This document shows positions 47,472-57,941 of a stretch of DNA of 64,000 bases, in pieces (positions within the stretch are counted from its first letter, which is position 1; each line of letters begins with the position of its first letter). Where the stretch lies: positions 1,350,062,356 to 1,350,126,355 of the forward strand of contig OY728128.1 of assembly GCA_963277665.1 (NCBI GenBank), in the 5' to 3' direction. Made by a program: the position numbers and the translations under genes. This DNA is from Viscum album. Taxonomy: Eukaryota; Streptophyta; Magnoliopsida; Santalales; Viscaceae. The notes beneath the pieces are model-generated. The model saw nothing but the letters and a program-made list of their open reading frames with translations. It was not told where the DNA came from and searched no databases.

Positions 47472-48748
47472 ACAATTTAATAAAAAAAACATAGGAACTA
47501 GATTTAGAATAACATACTTATAACCTAATAGAAAAATTATTTTGGATAACATATATTGAAACATATATATTCTCAATTTAAAAAATAAATTTAACGATTT
47601 TTAATTTTATAGATAAAGGATATGCTAAAATTTAAGTGTATAGATTTTAATGGTTCTTGGGAAATTTCATGATGGTTTTGGGATATTAATTTATGTAATT
47701 CGGTTATGATTATGAGAAAAACAAACCTAAAGAAAACTAGATTGATCCAAGAGTGATATAGGTTGACATGAATGCATACCAGTCTAAAATTTGGGCACCT
47801 TAGAAATTCATAAGGTGGATTATTTCAAATTTATATAATTTATTATCTTAAGAGATTTTTTATCACTCAAAATTAGTTATATTGGTTGTATTTAAATATT
47901 AGAAATAAAAGGTAGTTGATTTCATTACAATTATGTGGCAGGAAATTCATCTCATTTATTAATGATATTATTTCAATATATATTAAATTGGTTTTCTAAT
48001 ATGGAAGGAGGAAGATCATGAAAAACTCTTCCCTCTCTTCTAGAAGATATAATTTAAAGGATTATCCTAAATATATTCTCATATGTCTTCAAAACATTTT
48101 CTAATTTCCAAGTTACATGAAAAAAACTTTATTAGGCATCTAATACCTCTACCATCCCTTATTTCATTCTAGAATCTTGTTTTGGGTATCATAAATTCAT
48201 TCCCTCACAACTCTCTCATCATGTTAATCGTGGGAAAGACCATTGGGATCTTTTCAAATTATTCTCTTTATATCAAACACAAGAATCAATTAATGATTTT
48301 CTAGATACTGGAGATGATATAGAAAACCTATAATTCTATATGTATCTAATTATAAATTTATTTATTTAGGGAAATGTCAAAATTGATTGAGGAAAACTCT
48401 ATTTTGAAATATTTGAAGATAGATCAGTAAGATTGTTCTATAAAATCAAAATTCAATAATATATTTTAAAATTAAATATTATAAATATTTTTTCAAGGAT
48501 TTATTTAATCTTTCATCAATTTAATTTAATCTACATGGTTTTTATTTTCATAATGGAAGTAGATGATTTTCAAAATATATTGACATACCATTGTGACGCA
48601 TGAACCCTCACTTCTTGAAGGAAAATCCAACAAGAAAAACTAAATACCTCATTGATGGGATAAAGAACCTTAAGAGTGAAGCTTTGAAATTGATATTTAG
48701 GGTTTTATCATAAAAAAATTAGGATGAAATTTCTTTATGGGGGTAGAA
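47472..48748 (+). other. Short internal region with polypurine tract
   Basis: No gag or pol motif recognised. It ends with the Del-type tail 'aggatgaaatttctt' and the polypurine tract TATGGGGGTAGAA directly before the 3' LTR. Confidence 0.5.
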
Positions 48749-50510
48749 TATAATATCTTGAAATTTTAAATGATTGTTTTTTTTTTTTGAATTTGTATTC
48801 TGAAATATAAATATAAATGGTAAATAATTTTCTTTTTTCAAATAAAAATTTATTTATATGAATTTGTATCACCTATGTTATTTTCTTAAATACTTTTCAT
48901 GGAAAAAATAAATTTATTTATTAAAAACATTATCAGAATATCAGGTCATAGGTTGGGAAAAAACTCTTCGTATCTAATGTGGACATAGGGCTTGAACCCA
49001 TTACTGAAGGGTGACATGGATGAATCACATTCTTCCTTCTTTTATGATTCCCTAATTACATATTATATCCTTTATTTATATATACAAAACATTTATTATA
49101 TATATGTGACTCTTTTGAATATATAGTTTTATTTGATAACTACATTCATTTAATAAATAGTACTATTTTCAAATCATCTTAGAAATTAAATCATTGTAAT
49201 TTAATGGTTAAACAATTCATGATTCATGTTTTTTATTATTATAAAACTGGATATAATATCATATGAAATTTTATGTATGGTAAAATATAAATAATAAATC
49301 ATGATACATTTTTAATTTCCATTATAGTTAATTTAAATTTTTTTACTCTATCTTAATCTATATATATGGTTTATTACATAAAATTATTCTATTTAAAATT
49401 TTAAGTAACAAGTTTCAAAATAAAATTTAAATAATCATTAGTTTCATTCATTAAGATCAGTACATATGGTGTACCATAATATCCAGTAAAATACAAAATA
49501 TTATCATAATTAGACACATATAAATACTTTTACACTTCATAAAAACATTAAAAATTATATATAAAATATAAACTAGTAAAACAAAAATAGTAAAGGGATA
49601 TAAACATTGAAGAATAGTAAATTTACTAAAAAATCCTTCGGTTTGAAATCCACCAATATGATATACACTACCATAAATGAAATAAAAACGAAGAGAAACT
49701 TTAGGAAAATAATGGACATTATCAAATTATGTGTAAGAACCATTTTAAGAAAAATAGTGAGTGAAAAAAGTGAGAATGAATGTGTTTTTATAAAGAAACA
49801 TTTTATTTCATTATAATTTTCATCCAATATATTTGATCATCATTATGACCATTATTAAATCAAAAAATTTAGTAATTATTATTATTGGTTTTGTATATGT
49901 AATTAAATTACCAAGGTTATTATTTTAATGATACAAAAAAATTATTACAGAATATAAACATATTCCAATTAGAATATGTTATATGATAAATTTATGATTT
50001 TTAAATAAATTTAATTTTCATGAAATAATTGTATAAAACTAAATTTAAATGAAAATATATTTTAATGATGTCCTATAATATTTTTATAATGGTTATAATG
50101 TTTATTTTAATATCAAATGACTAATTAGAAATAAGTAATGGTATTTATTTAAAAGATAAAATTATATTATTTAGATTATTATTTTTATAAAATAAACATC
50201 ATTTTTGGAATGATCGCATAAAAATTATCTTAGAGTGGTTTTTTGGTAATTTCCTGATAAATTTTTATTTTTGGTGCAAAAGTGAAAATTGCCACTTTAC
50301 AAAGCATAGAAATTTTATGACATCAGTAGAATGTCATCATGATGAAATATTTATAAAACATTTTATTGAAAAAAAATATATATTAAATATATATAAAAAT
50401 TAATCTAATTATATTAATTTAAAAATATAAATTTATACATAACTTTTTTGAAACACGAACTCGATTTTTGAAATACAAGTTGTTTTGTTTTGTTTGTATT
50501 AACTGACTAG
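48749..50510 (+). repeat. 3' LTR, truncated
   Basis: It is collinear with 43666-~45420, including the 'gggcttgaaccca' motif at 48988-49000 and the 'ttttatgacatca' block at ~50316. Similarity stops near 50510-50540, so TATA box, R and U5 are missing. Confidence 0.65.
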
Positions 50511-51331
50511 GTTACTGGGAAACCATGGTTAGGTAGTGCTGATGTGTGTAAGGGGAGGAAGGGGTTCGATACGGATGCGGCCATTCAAAACAGAGGTGGG
50601 AAGGAAGGGGGATTAGACCTGATTCGGACCACAGTTCCCATATGCAACTGGTTCGAAGCCTTTACAGTGGCTAATTTGAGTTATGATTCTATTATTCCAC
50701 ATGAGGGAGATGGGGTCATTGTAAAGGTACCCAAAGGGATTGAACACAGCCACTCGTAAGATGAGGATTCAAGTCCAAGGAGAAATAGGAGTTTCAGGAG
50801 GAGGAAGGGGAGGAAGGATTACTCCTCGCTACCTCCTCCTTTGGAGAATCACTCTGTATAGAAGATAAGTGACAAGAAGATGTCCATTGAGACTCTGATC
50901 CATTAGAGGCCAGGGGAACAGGATGGTCATTCCATGGTTTTTCTTTTATGATTCTAAGAAGAAGTGATAGAATAGGTCTTGTTTCTTAACACAACTGAGG
51001 TGGAGGCACCTAAAAAAAATGGGGAGGTCTCTAGAGGTGTCTCTCAATGATGAGAAATATTCATGGATTGACATACTGAACTCAACTTTGGTATGAGGTT
51101 TCAACGAAGGAATGATCAGCATTGAGGTGTACATTCAGTCCTAGGGCTAGTTGGATTCTGAGTATGAGAAGCTAATATTGGAGGTAACAGACTTATAGAT
51201 CCCATCCTTATGATGGAAACTATTTATGGAAACGAATTCAGGAAATATCAAGTTTTTCTTTAATGACTCTATTTTATGTTGGTGGTTTTAGACAGTTTGA
51301 TTGAGAGAAATGTTAATAGGAGTTGTTCAAA
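50511..51331 (+). other. Unidentified GC-richer relic, possible decayed exon or captured sequence
   Basis: Unlike its AT-rich surroundings, this stretch is of mixed composition and has coding-like texture: an ATG frame of 71 codons at 50544-50759 ('WFEAFTVANLSYDSIIPHEG') and, beyond its stop, a basic 'RRNRSFRRRKGRKDYSS' stretch in the same frame. It continues after the young insertion at 62427-62849. I do not recognise a family. It could be a decayed host exon, a captured gene piece or an unfamiliar element interior. Confidence 0.3.
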
Positions 51332-51336
51332 CCTTT
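51332..51336. repeat. Target-site duplication CCTTT (left)
   Basis: It is identical to 62422-62426. Confidence 0.95.
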
Positions 51337-51994
51337 TGTAAAGGCCCGTAAATTCCAAGGAAATTTTTTTTTCTTATTTTTTTTTGTAATTTTACAAGAA
51401 CGCAGTTTCTGACGGTGCCTGATTCCGATGCCCGGTATGCCCGGAATCAATTTCCGAAGTTTGGCTCGGGTACCTTCAGTGAACGGACGAGCGGATTTTT
51501 CTAACTTTTGAACCGGTGCTCAGAATCAAATTCTGAGGGCACCGATGGAATCGTAGCGCCGGTAATTGCTTCGAAACGCCTCTTCCGGAGTTGCGTTTGC
51601 TCGGGTGTGGTTTTTAATTTTCGGGCTTAAAGTTAAGAAATAAAATAATTTTGCGCAACTTTATTTTATTTCACTTAAACCACTTGAAGCCACATAAAAG
51701 CGGCTTAATCTGAGTTGAATCGGATAGGGTACAATCCAGAAATAACCTATCCTCTTGGTAGGATATTTGTGAGGTGGGGCCCGCACGAGCCCCGCCGTTT
51801 CTTTCCGCTAAGTAACGCACACGCGAAAACCCATCATTATGAAAGTCAACTGACGCGTTTTCTTAAATTCTCAACAGACCATTTAATTGGGTAGTTTTTT
51901 TTCATAAATTAAATGATCTGTTTCTTTCGTTGAATTAATTCTACGAATTAATGGTTCGTTTCTTATCTTTTGAAATTCAAATGTTTAGTTGTTC

Positions 51995-52025
51995 AAATAA
52001 AATAAGGCTTAAGCTTATTTTATTT
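51995..52025. repeat. 31 bp palindrome in LTR
   Basis: Arms AAATAAAATAAG and CTTATTTTATTT flank GCTTAAG. It is conserved at 59081-59111 in the other LTR. It lies just upstream of the leader-like zone and could form a hairpin or act as a promoter-proximal element; no function is shown. Confidence 0.85.
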
Positions 52026-53288
52026 TGGGTTGGTCTCCTTTGCCACCTTGAGAGATTTTGAGAAGCTCTCTCCATCTTCTTCAACCTTGACGAAGAACAC
52101 TTAAGCTCCGACGAAGAACGCCGCTTCTCTTCTTCGTAGCCGGTGTGTTTCCGAAGATCGACGACGCCACTTCTTCGATCTTCTTCCCGTGTCAACGAAA
52201 GGAGACGTCGTTTCCTCCTCGGACTATCTCCGTCAGCTTACGAAGCTTCTCCAGCGACGTACCTCTTCGGACGCACCTCGACGTCAACGGAAATGACATT
52301 CAATTTCCACAACGCCCGACCTCCGCGACGCTAGTCTTCTGCGGCTTGATTGGTGTGCTCCGCACTTGAATCCGAGGTTGGGGATTGTTGATATTTTATT
52401 TATTTATTTTTCATTCTTGATTCTAGAATGTTGAACTTCGAGGATAAAGGATTAAATGTTATTGTTTAACGAGAGGGGGGCCCGGACCGCACCAACACGG
52501 CCGAAACCCCCTCCTATATTCATAATTGTTTCCTTGCGGATGGAACGGGATGGCGTGGTGCCGTCGCACTACGCGGGAATCGCACGACAATTATTGTGTG
52601 GCGCCGTCGCGCCGCGCCGTGGAAGGAAATCCAAGAACGTGACGCCGTCGCATCGCGTCGAAGAAAGTCAAAGGCGCCGCGGCTGGAGCGGGGACACGGC
52701 GGAGGGAAGCGATGTCGTCGCATCACGCTGGACGGCATAGGCAGCGGCTGGTTCCGGGCCGCGGCGGAGCAAGATAACCGGCGGCCGGCACCGGGCCGCC
52801 GGTGTCGGCGAAGGAAGGACCGGCTGTCGCCGGTCCTTGCTGGCGAAACCAGCCGGCCAGTGCGGGCCGGTCGGATAGTGGAGACTGTGGGAATTAATTT
52901 CCCCCGGCCGGGTCTCAAAATCGGCCCCAATTAAGGGGCCGCAGTTCTCAAAGGGGGGGGGGCCTTGCCCCCCGCGCGCGGCACCCGAACGTCGCCCAGG
53001 CCGCACCACCGTGCCGGTCTGCGGCGCCGCGTCGGGCCGGGTCGTCGGGCCGGGTCGCCGCCCGGGGCGGGTCGACCCGGTTCAGCCGACCCAGTGGGGG
53101 GTCGGGCCGGGTCGGCCCGGGCCCAGACCCCCCAGTTTCAGACCACTTTCGGTCAAATGCCTGTATCTTGGGCTACGGGCCTCCAAACGACTCGCCCTCA
53201 GCGGCAACGCGATCCTTGGATCGAGACGGTCGTTTCGGTATACTATAATCAAGGTGCACCTTCATTTTTCGGGAGCCTACATGGTTAA

Positions 53289-53369
53289 AACTCCATAGTT
53301 AAGCGTGTTTGGCCTAGAGTAGTGATCAGGATGGGTGACCTCCTGGGAAGTTTCCCAAGGTGGGTGTGA
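53289..53369 (+). ncRNA. 5S rRNA-like segment with Pol III internal-promoter boxes (5' LTR)
   Basis: The order and wording follow the 3' two-thirds of plant 5S rRNA: AACTCC..AGTTAAGCGTG.TTGG (A-box region), then AGAGTAGT and CAGGATGGGTGACCTCCTGGGAAG split over 53320-53350, the C-box region apparently unchanged. The intermediate element is altered (CCTAGAG for GCGAGAG) and the last ~15 bases have drifted. The first third of 5S is absent or only faintly traceable in 53240-53288. It is a 5S-derived or 5S-like module in an LTR, not a functional 5S gene. The 5S comparison is from memory. Confidence 0.8.
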
Positions 53370-53380
53370 GACGGAAAGGC

Positions 53381-53960
53381 CAATAAATAACAGACCGGGC
53401 GTCCGATTGACGTGCCGTCTGTTTCATTGAATTCCTCTAAATGAGACGGATCTTTTGGCTTACTCCGCTCGAGGTTTGGATGCCGACGGAGTGCGGTTGG
53501 GTTGGATCGTACCGAAATCCAACCGGGCCCCTGGAACAAAAAAGCCAATAACTCTCAGACAGGGCGTCCGATTGACGCGTCGTCTATTGCGTTGAGTTCC
53601 TGTTGATGATACAGAACTTTTGGCATCCTTCGCCAAGATTTGGATGCAGTTGGATAGTGTCCGGGTTGGATCGCACCGAAATCCAACGAGGCCCCTGGAA
53701 CGGAAAAGCTGATACCTTTCTGATAGAACGTTCGTTTGACGAACCGTCAGCGGCGTTGGTGATCTCGTTGAGAAACGGTCCCTATGAGTATACCCTATGA
53801 GTGTTCGGGGTATAGTTGAGTTACGGCCGGATTGGTTCGCACACGAAACCAACCGGGCCCCTGAGACGAAAAGGCTAATAACTCACAGACCGGGCGTCCG
53901 ATTGACGCGCTGTCTATTGTGTTGAGACCCCTATGACGAGGTGGTCCTTTGAGATACTTC
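53381..53960. repeat. ~165 bp degenerate tandem repeat, about 3.5 units
   Basis: Units begin near 53381, 53548, 53710 and 53874. Each opens with '(a)taactcacagaccgggcg' or a variant and, except the last partial one, closes with 'aaccaaccgggcccctg'. The segment just before the 5S-like module (53150-53250) resembles the front of a unit. 3' LTR copy: 60499-61085. Confidence 0.8.
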
Positions 53961-54111
53961 TTCACGGGAATTTGTGATACTTGGAGTATCGACCAGTAGC
54001 TCGTGGACGGGACCCTCCCGGAGATGAGCGTGCGGAGTACGGAGACCGTGTAGCCGGCTGAGACCTGACGACTGCTTGACCGACTCGACTTGGAGTGAGT
54101 CGACTAGCCCA

Positions 54112-54325
54112 GTGGACGGAGCGCCCGGTATTTGGCGACAGACCCACAGCGGACGGAGTGCCCGGTAGTTGGCCGTAAACCCGCGGTACTCAACAGGAGG
54201 AGTACCTCTGTAGGCTATTAGTGGGAGCGCCCGGTATTTGGCGACAGACCCTCAGCGGACGGAGCGCCCAGTAGTTGGCCGCAAACCCGCAGTACTCGAC
54301 AGGAGGAGTACCTCAGCAATCTTAG
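54112..54325. repeat. Higher-order tandem repeat of ~33-36 bp subunits
   Basis: Three subunit types ('gagcgcccggtatttggcga', 'gagcgcccggtagttggccg', 'ggtactcaacaggaggagta') occur twice in the same order. The third is itself an inverted repeat, GGTACTC...GAGTACC. The matching block in the 3' LTR is at 61229-61445. Confidence 0.8.
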
Positions 54326-54451
54326 GTTAGTGAGAAGTACCTCGGAGTCGTGACAAGACCACTGTACACTCCAGAGACGGAGCTTTTCAGCAGTTACGGT
54401 TTCGATAATGAAAATACAGGTTTGAGCTGAGACTTTTGACCTTTGTGTTTA

Positions 54452-54641
54452 CCTCATGATTGAGATGGGTCACTTGATAACTTAGGTATATGTATGGGCA
54501 TATACCTGGGTAGTGGTTATCCTTTGATTTCACAATCCTTGTGTTTCCTCATGATTGAGATGGGTTACTTGATAACTTAGGTATATGTATGGGCATATAT
54601 CTAAGTGGAGGTTATCTGTTGAGATCTTCTTGTGGTTATCC
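54452..54641. repeat. 95 bp tandem duplication with hairpin
   Basis: 'cctcatgattgagatgggt' recurs at 54452 and 54547. Each copy holds an AGGTATATG...CATATACCT-type hairpin with a 6-base loop (perfect at 54484-54507). A three-unit 30 bp repeat follows at 54788-54877 (starts 54788, 54818, 54848). Confidence 0.85.
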
Positions 54642-55304
54642 TTGTTGGTTTATTGAGACCTTGAGGGTCTCAGGGTCCCTACTGAGTATCGTTATACTCA
54701 CCCCTACACGGGCTATGCCCGCACCTCGTTGTGTTGGTTGCAGACGACGGGCAGTGCTGACGGAGGCTGAGTGTTCGAGGACTGGACGGTACCCGGAGGT
54801 GGACTACACGAAGAGTCGGTACCCGGAGATGGACTACACGACGATTCAGTACCCGGAGGTGGACTATGCGATGAGACGACTCACAGAGGAGGTTGACGGA
54901 CGAGAGCGTGGAGGAGGCTATTTGTACCTACCCTTCTGGTAGGATCCGTGGTGGACGACCAGGAGCTGCGCTATCTATACCTACCCTTCAGGTAGGACCT
55001 GAGGAGGACGACCCAGGAGCTGCTTCCCTCTTCCAGCTGTTTGTCTTTTTGCTGTTGTACCTTGTTCAGTTGTAGTTGTACTTTCTTTTGGGTTTGTATT
55101 CTGGCCCATTTACTTTTCAGCTTTTCTATTGTACTTAGTGTTTTGTTTCCTCTTGTACTCTATGGCGCTTGTTTTCTTTTATAAAGGCAATGCCTTCCCA
55201 GTTATCGGGATTTTACGCCTTTGGTGCTAGTCTCCAGCCCCTGGCCTATGGAAGGCGGGCTTAGGGTAGTCACGGAACGGGCCCCGAGGACAGGTCGTGA
55301 CAAA

Positions 55305-55316
55305 TTGGTATCAGAG
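55305..55316 (+). other. Primer-binding site (tRNA-iMet)
   Basis: TTGGTATCAGAG lies two bases after the LTR end, the standard match to the 3' end of plant initiator-Met tRNA. Confidence 0.9.
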
Positions 55317-55593
55317 GAGTTCGGTTCTACCGCAGAACTTATAGCTCTGATGTTTCCTTCTGTGAAGCAATAGTGTTAAGAATACCGAGTGTGGTTTTCA
55401 GTTCAGGGAGTCCAGTGTTGGTGCGGGCGGCCGACGTATCCATACACCAGGACCCTGACAACTGGTTTCCAACTTTGTGCATGAAAACACTGATTGCGTG
55501 TGTGTTTTCCAGAAGTTTTATTTAAATGTCAGCTCAAACCAGGTCAGCTCACCAGGTATAATCTTTTGACCGTGTCACGTTGTTTCTTTCAGG
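55317..55593 (+). other. gag leader ending in a 3' splice-site-like sequence
   Basis: No coding signal. The last bases read 'gttgtttctttcag' followed by G and the gag ATG (55594), so a textbook polypyrimidine tract plus AG lies immediately 5' of the gag start. Confidence 0.6.
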
Positions 55594-56760
55594 ATGCCTC
55601 CCCGTGGACGACCAGCTAGAGCCCCAAGAGTGGTACGTACTGATAGCCTGCCGAGCGACAAGGCCTTAGTACAGGGCCCTATCCCAGTTGAGGCACCAGC
55701 AGAGGCACCAGCGGTACTAATACCCGTTGGGACACCGATGCCACCAGCCCCAGCAGTATAGGATGCACGTCGCTTGAGCGCACTGCATGAGTTCCAGCAC
55801 CAGAGGCCACCCAAATTCCAGGGAGGGATGGACCCGCAGGCGGCTGAGGATTGGCTGGAGGCTATGGTGAGAGACTTCAGGCTATTGGGGATGCCGACAG
55901 AGTTCATGGTGATCCTTGTTGCTAGCCTTCTTCAGGCAGCAGCAGGCAGATGGTGGAGCCTGATGCTTCAGATACATGATGAGGCGACACTTCTATGGGC
56001 AGACTTCGAGAGCCTGTTCTGGGCAGAGTTTGTACCAGCCACCCTTCGAGTGGTGCGTATACAGGATCTACTTTAGCTGCGGCAGGGCAGCATGTCAGTG
56101 GCGCAGTACTCAGCGAGATTCACAGACCTCTCGCGCTACTCCACAGATATGGTACGGGACCCGTTCTTCAGGGCCCGAACCTTCGAGTAGGGGCTCAGGT
56201 GAGATATTAGATCTTCTGTTGTTTCTCACAGCTTTCCGACGCAGACAGGGGTGTTGGAGAGAGCCCTCTTAGTGGAGAGTTTCCTTGCTGAGCAGTCTCC
56301 AGCAGCAGGACCCACCACTATCCGGCTTGCGGCAGAGTCTTCTGCAGTAGGCAGTAGACAGATGACACAGAGGTCCAAGAGGACCAGACCTACTGGTGGC
56401 CGACTGCACCACTCAGGTTCAGTTGTGCGGGGAAACCGGGGTGGAGTCAGAGCCAGACGTACCGAGAGTGGATAGTGTTACTCCTGTGGCGGAATTGGTC
56501 ACATGGAACGTGACTGTCTGACCCACCATGCAGATGACCAGCAGTTAAATGAAGAACCTCTGAGGAAAAGGCAGAGGTTCGATCAGGGCGGACCGCAAGG
56601 AGCAGGCGGCCATGGAAGAGGAGCTGGCCGTGTAGCTGGAGGTGCACGACGCTTCGGGATGTTTCCACCACCACCAGGAGGACATGGGAGATCTCAGCTT
56701 CAGGAAGCTGAGGCCTATGGTCATGGAGCTCCGAGAGCAGGTGGACAGGAGAGGAACTAG
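55594..56760 (+). pseudogene. gag (Del/Tekay-like), one frame with five in-frame stops
   Basis: ATG 55594 opens a 388-codon frame (stop 56758-56760) kept without any frameshift. It has a basic start 'MPPRGRPARAPR', a proline/alanine-rich linker to ~residue 55, the retrotransposon gag core ('PPKFQGGMDPQAAEDWLEAM' at ~70-90, 'SVAQYSARFTDLSRY' near 168-182), a basic linker, a CCHC knuckle C-x2-C-x4-H-x4-C at residues 295-308 (56476-56517), and a Gly/Gln/Arg-rich tail. In-frame stops are at 55759, 56074, 56188, 56200 (TGA) and 56473; each is one C-to-T change from CAG or CGA. It would form the particle shell and bind RNA. It may have been dead in the master copy too. Confidence 0.85.
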
Positions 56761-57941
56761 TGGATACTTCCTTTGTACTTCTAGTTCCATGATGCTTTTG
56801 TATTCGTGTCTTTATACTATGAGCTGCAATAATAAAAATACACTTATCTTTGTTTGATTTCCTGTCCTTTTTGTTTGGTTGATACTGAGTGGTCCCGGTT
56901 AAACTGTTGACTTGACCCTCACTTTTGAGATTCCTACTGGAGGAGACCTAGTGACCTCACACTGATGCCGACAGTGTGACTCGACCCTTGAAGGCAAGAG
57001 TGAAAGTTGGATCTCTTAGTAGTTGCGTCGAGGCCTTACGACGTCATCCATGGCATGAATGCATCATTTATGTCAGGATTGACTGTATTAGGCAACAAAT
57101 GTGGTTCATCCAGGGGATGATACCAGATTTCTCTTATCGGAAAAGAAGAAATCATAGTAGCTCTTGTGAGACTAAAAAAGGTGCAGTTCATCCAGGAGCG
57201 GATGAAGACTGCACAGTGCAGTAAGAAACAAGGAACTGGTGCCATTCTTAGAGACTCGGGCGTGCTAAATGTTTCAAGAAGAGGTAGATTTAAATAGAGA
57301 TGAGTCTACGAAGCGGCAGACGTGGAGGCAGATCTATGAGAGCAGCATGAGGTGGTGTACATCTTAACATGATACAACCACCCGCCTTAGTTATTCCCGC
57401 CAGGCTCAGGGAGCTAGAGGGCGGAGGAAGAGTGCGGCTGCATGCGGTCAAAGAGTGCGACCCAATGGCTCTAGAAATGATTCAAGGGACAGTATGTGTC
57501 CACTACTAGCTACTGTAGTAACAGACGTTGATATGAATCATTCCTCACTTTCACAAATCTTGTTCCAGACCTAGAGTTTCCGGTAAGCCGCGGACTTGAC
57601 CCTCACGTATGGAGATACCTTGGGAGGAGACTCGATAATCACACTTACACCGACGGTGTGGTCAGACCCTTGAGGCGAGAGTTCTGGTTGGAATCTCTTG
57701 GTGGCAGCATCGAGGTCTTATGACGTTAGTTTGAGTATGGAATGGGCAATAACTGTTCATACTCAAATTGACGGTTTTAGGAAAACGTCGGGATGGGTTT
57801 TCCTTGGTCGGTGGAAAAGGAAACCCCAAGCAGTGTAGGGTAACTCTTGCACAGGAGGGTGCGACCGATCACTCTTGAGTCGGTCAACCTTACCCTCGTA
57901 GCAGCAGTCGTTTTGAGTTTCAGTTCTTACAGAAATGGAGA
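56761..57941 (+). other. Internal spacer with a ~145 bp direct duplication
   Basis: No protease, RT or integrase-core motif. Two diverged copies of one segment lie at ~56907-57050 and ~57592-57733, sharing 'gacttgaccctcac', 'ggaggagac', 'gacccttga' and 'tcgagg.cttacgacgt'-like words; each holds a near-palindrome around 'ccgac.gtgtg'. At ~57180-57220 'VQFIQERMKTAQ' resembles the link between integrase core and C-terminus. Origin of the rest is unclear. Confidence 0.6.

Larger units (their letters stand above)
43666..50510 (+). mobile_element. Long-LTR Ty3/gypsy element, nearly empty, 3' LTR truncated
   Basis: A direct repeat pairs 43666 onward with 48749 onward. The primer site at 47459 follows an LTR end resembling the young element's, and the 3' signature 'GGATGAAATT...TATGGGGGTAGAA' precedes the second LTR. 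The first LTR is ~3.79 kb and the internal region only 1.29 kb with no domain seen. The second LTR stops after ~1.76 kb. Confidence 0.65.
51337..55302 (+). repeat. 5' LTR (3966 bp)
   Basis: Content in order: near-perfect 31 bp palindrome at 51995-52025; leader-like 'cttcttc' zone 52070-52370; splice-donor-like CCGAG/GTTGGGG at 52372-52383; CpG-rich GC tract 52460-53130 with GGGCCGGGTC-type repeats; 5S rRNA-like segment 53289-53369; ~165 bp tandem repeat 53381-53960; ~110 bp higher-order repeat 54112-54325; 95 bp duplication 54452-54641; 30 bp x3 repeat 54788-54877; and CTACCC-TTC-AGGTAGG inverted repeats near 54925-54995. ORFs across 52143-53288 are by-products of the GC-rich sequence. Confidence 0.93.

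Noticed and set aside
52143..53288. Overlapping long ORFs on both strands in GC-rich DNA (also 59229-60421)
   Set aside because: They lie inside the LTRs, overlap on both strands and have Arg/Pro/Gly-rich low-complexity translations typical of GC-rich sequence without stops. Similarity between the two sets only reflects LTR identity.
53289..53369. A functional 5S rRNA gene
   Set aside because: The 5' third is missing, the intermediate element is altered, no T-run terminator follows at the 3' end, and the segment sits inside LTRs.
53460..53852. Repeated minus-strand ORFs with similar peptides (also 60396-60971)
   Set aside because: They are translations of the ~165 bp tandem repeat, not a repeat protein: no start signal, and they fall within LTR DNA.
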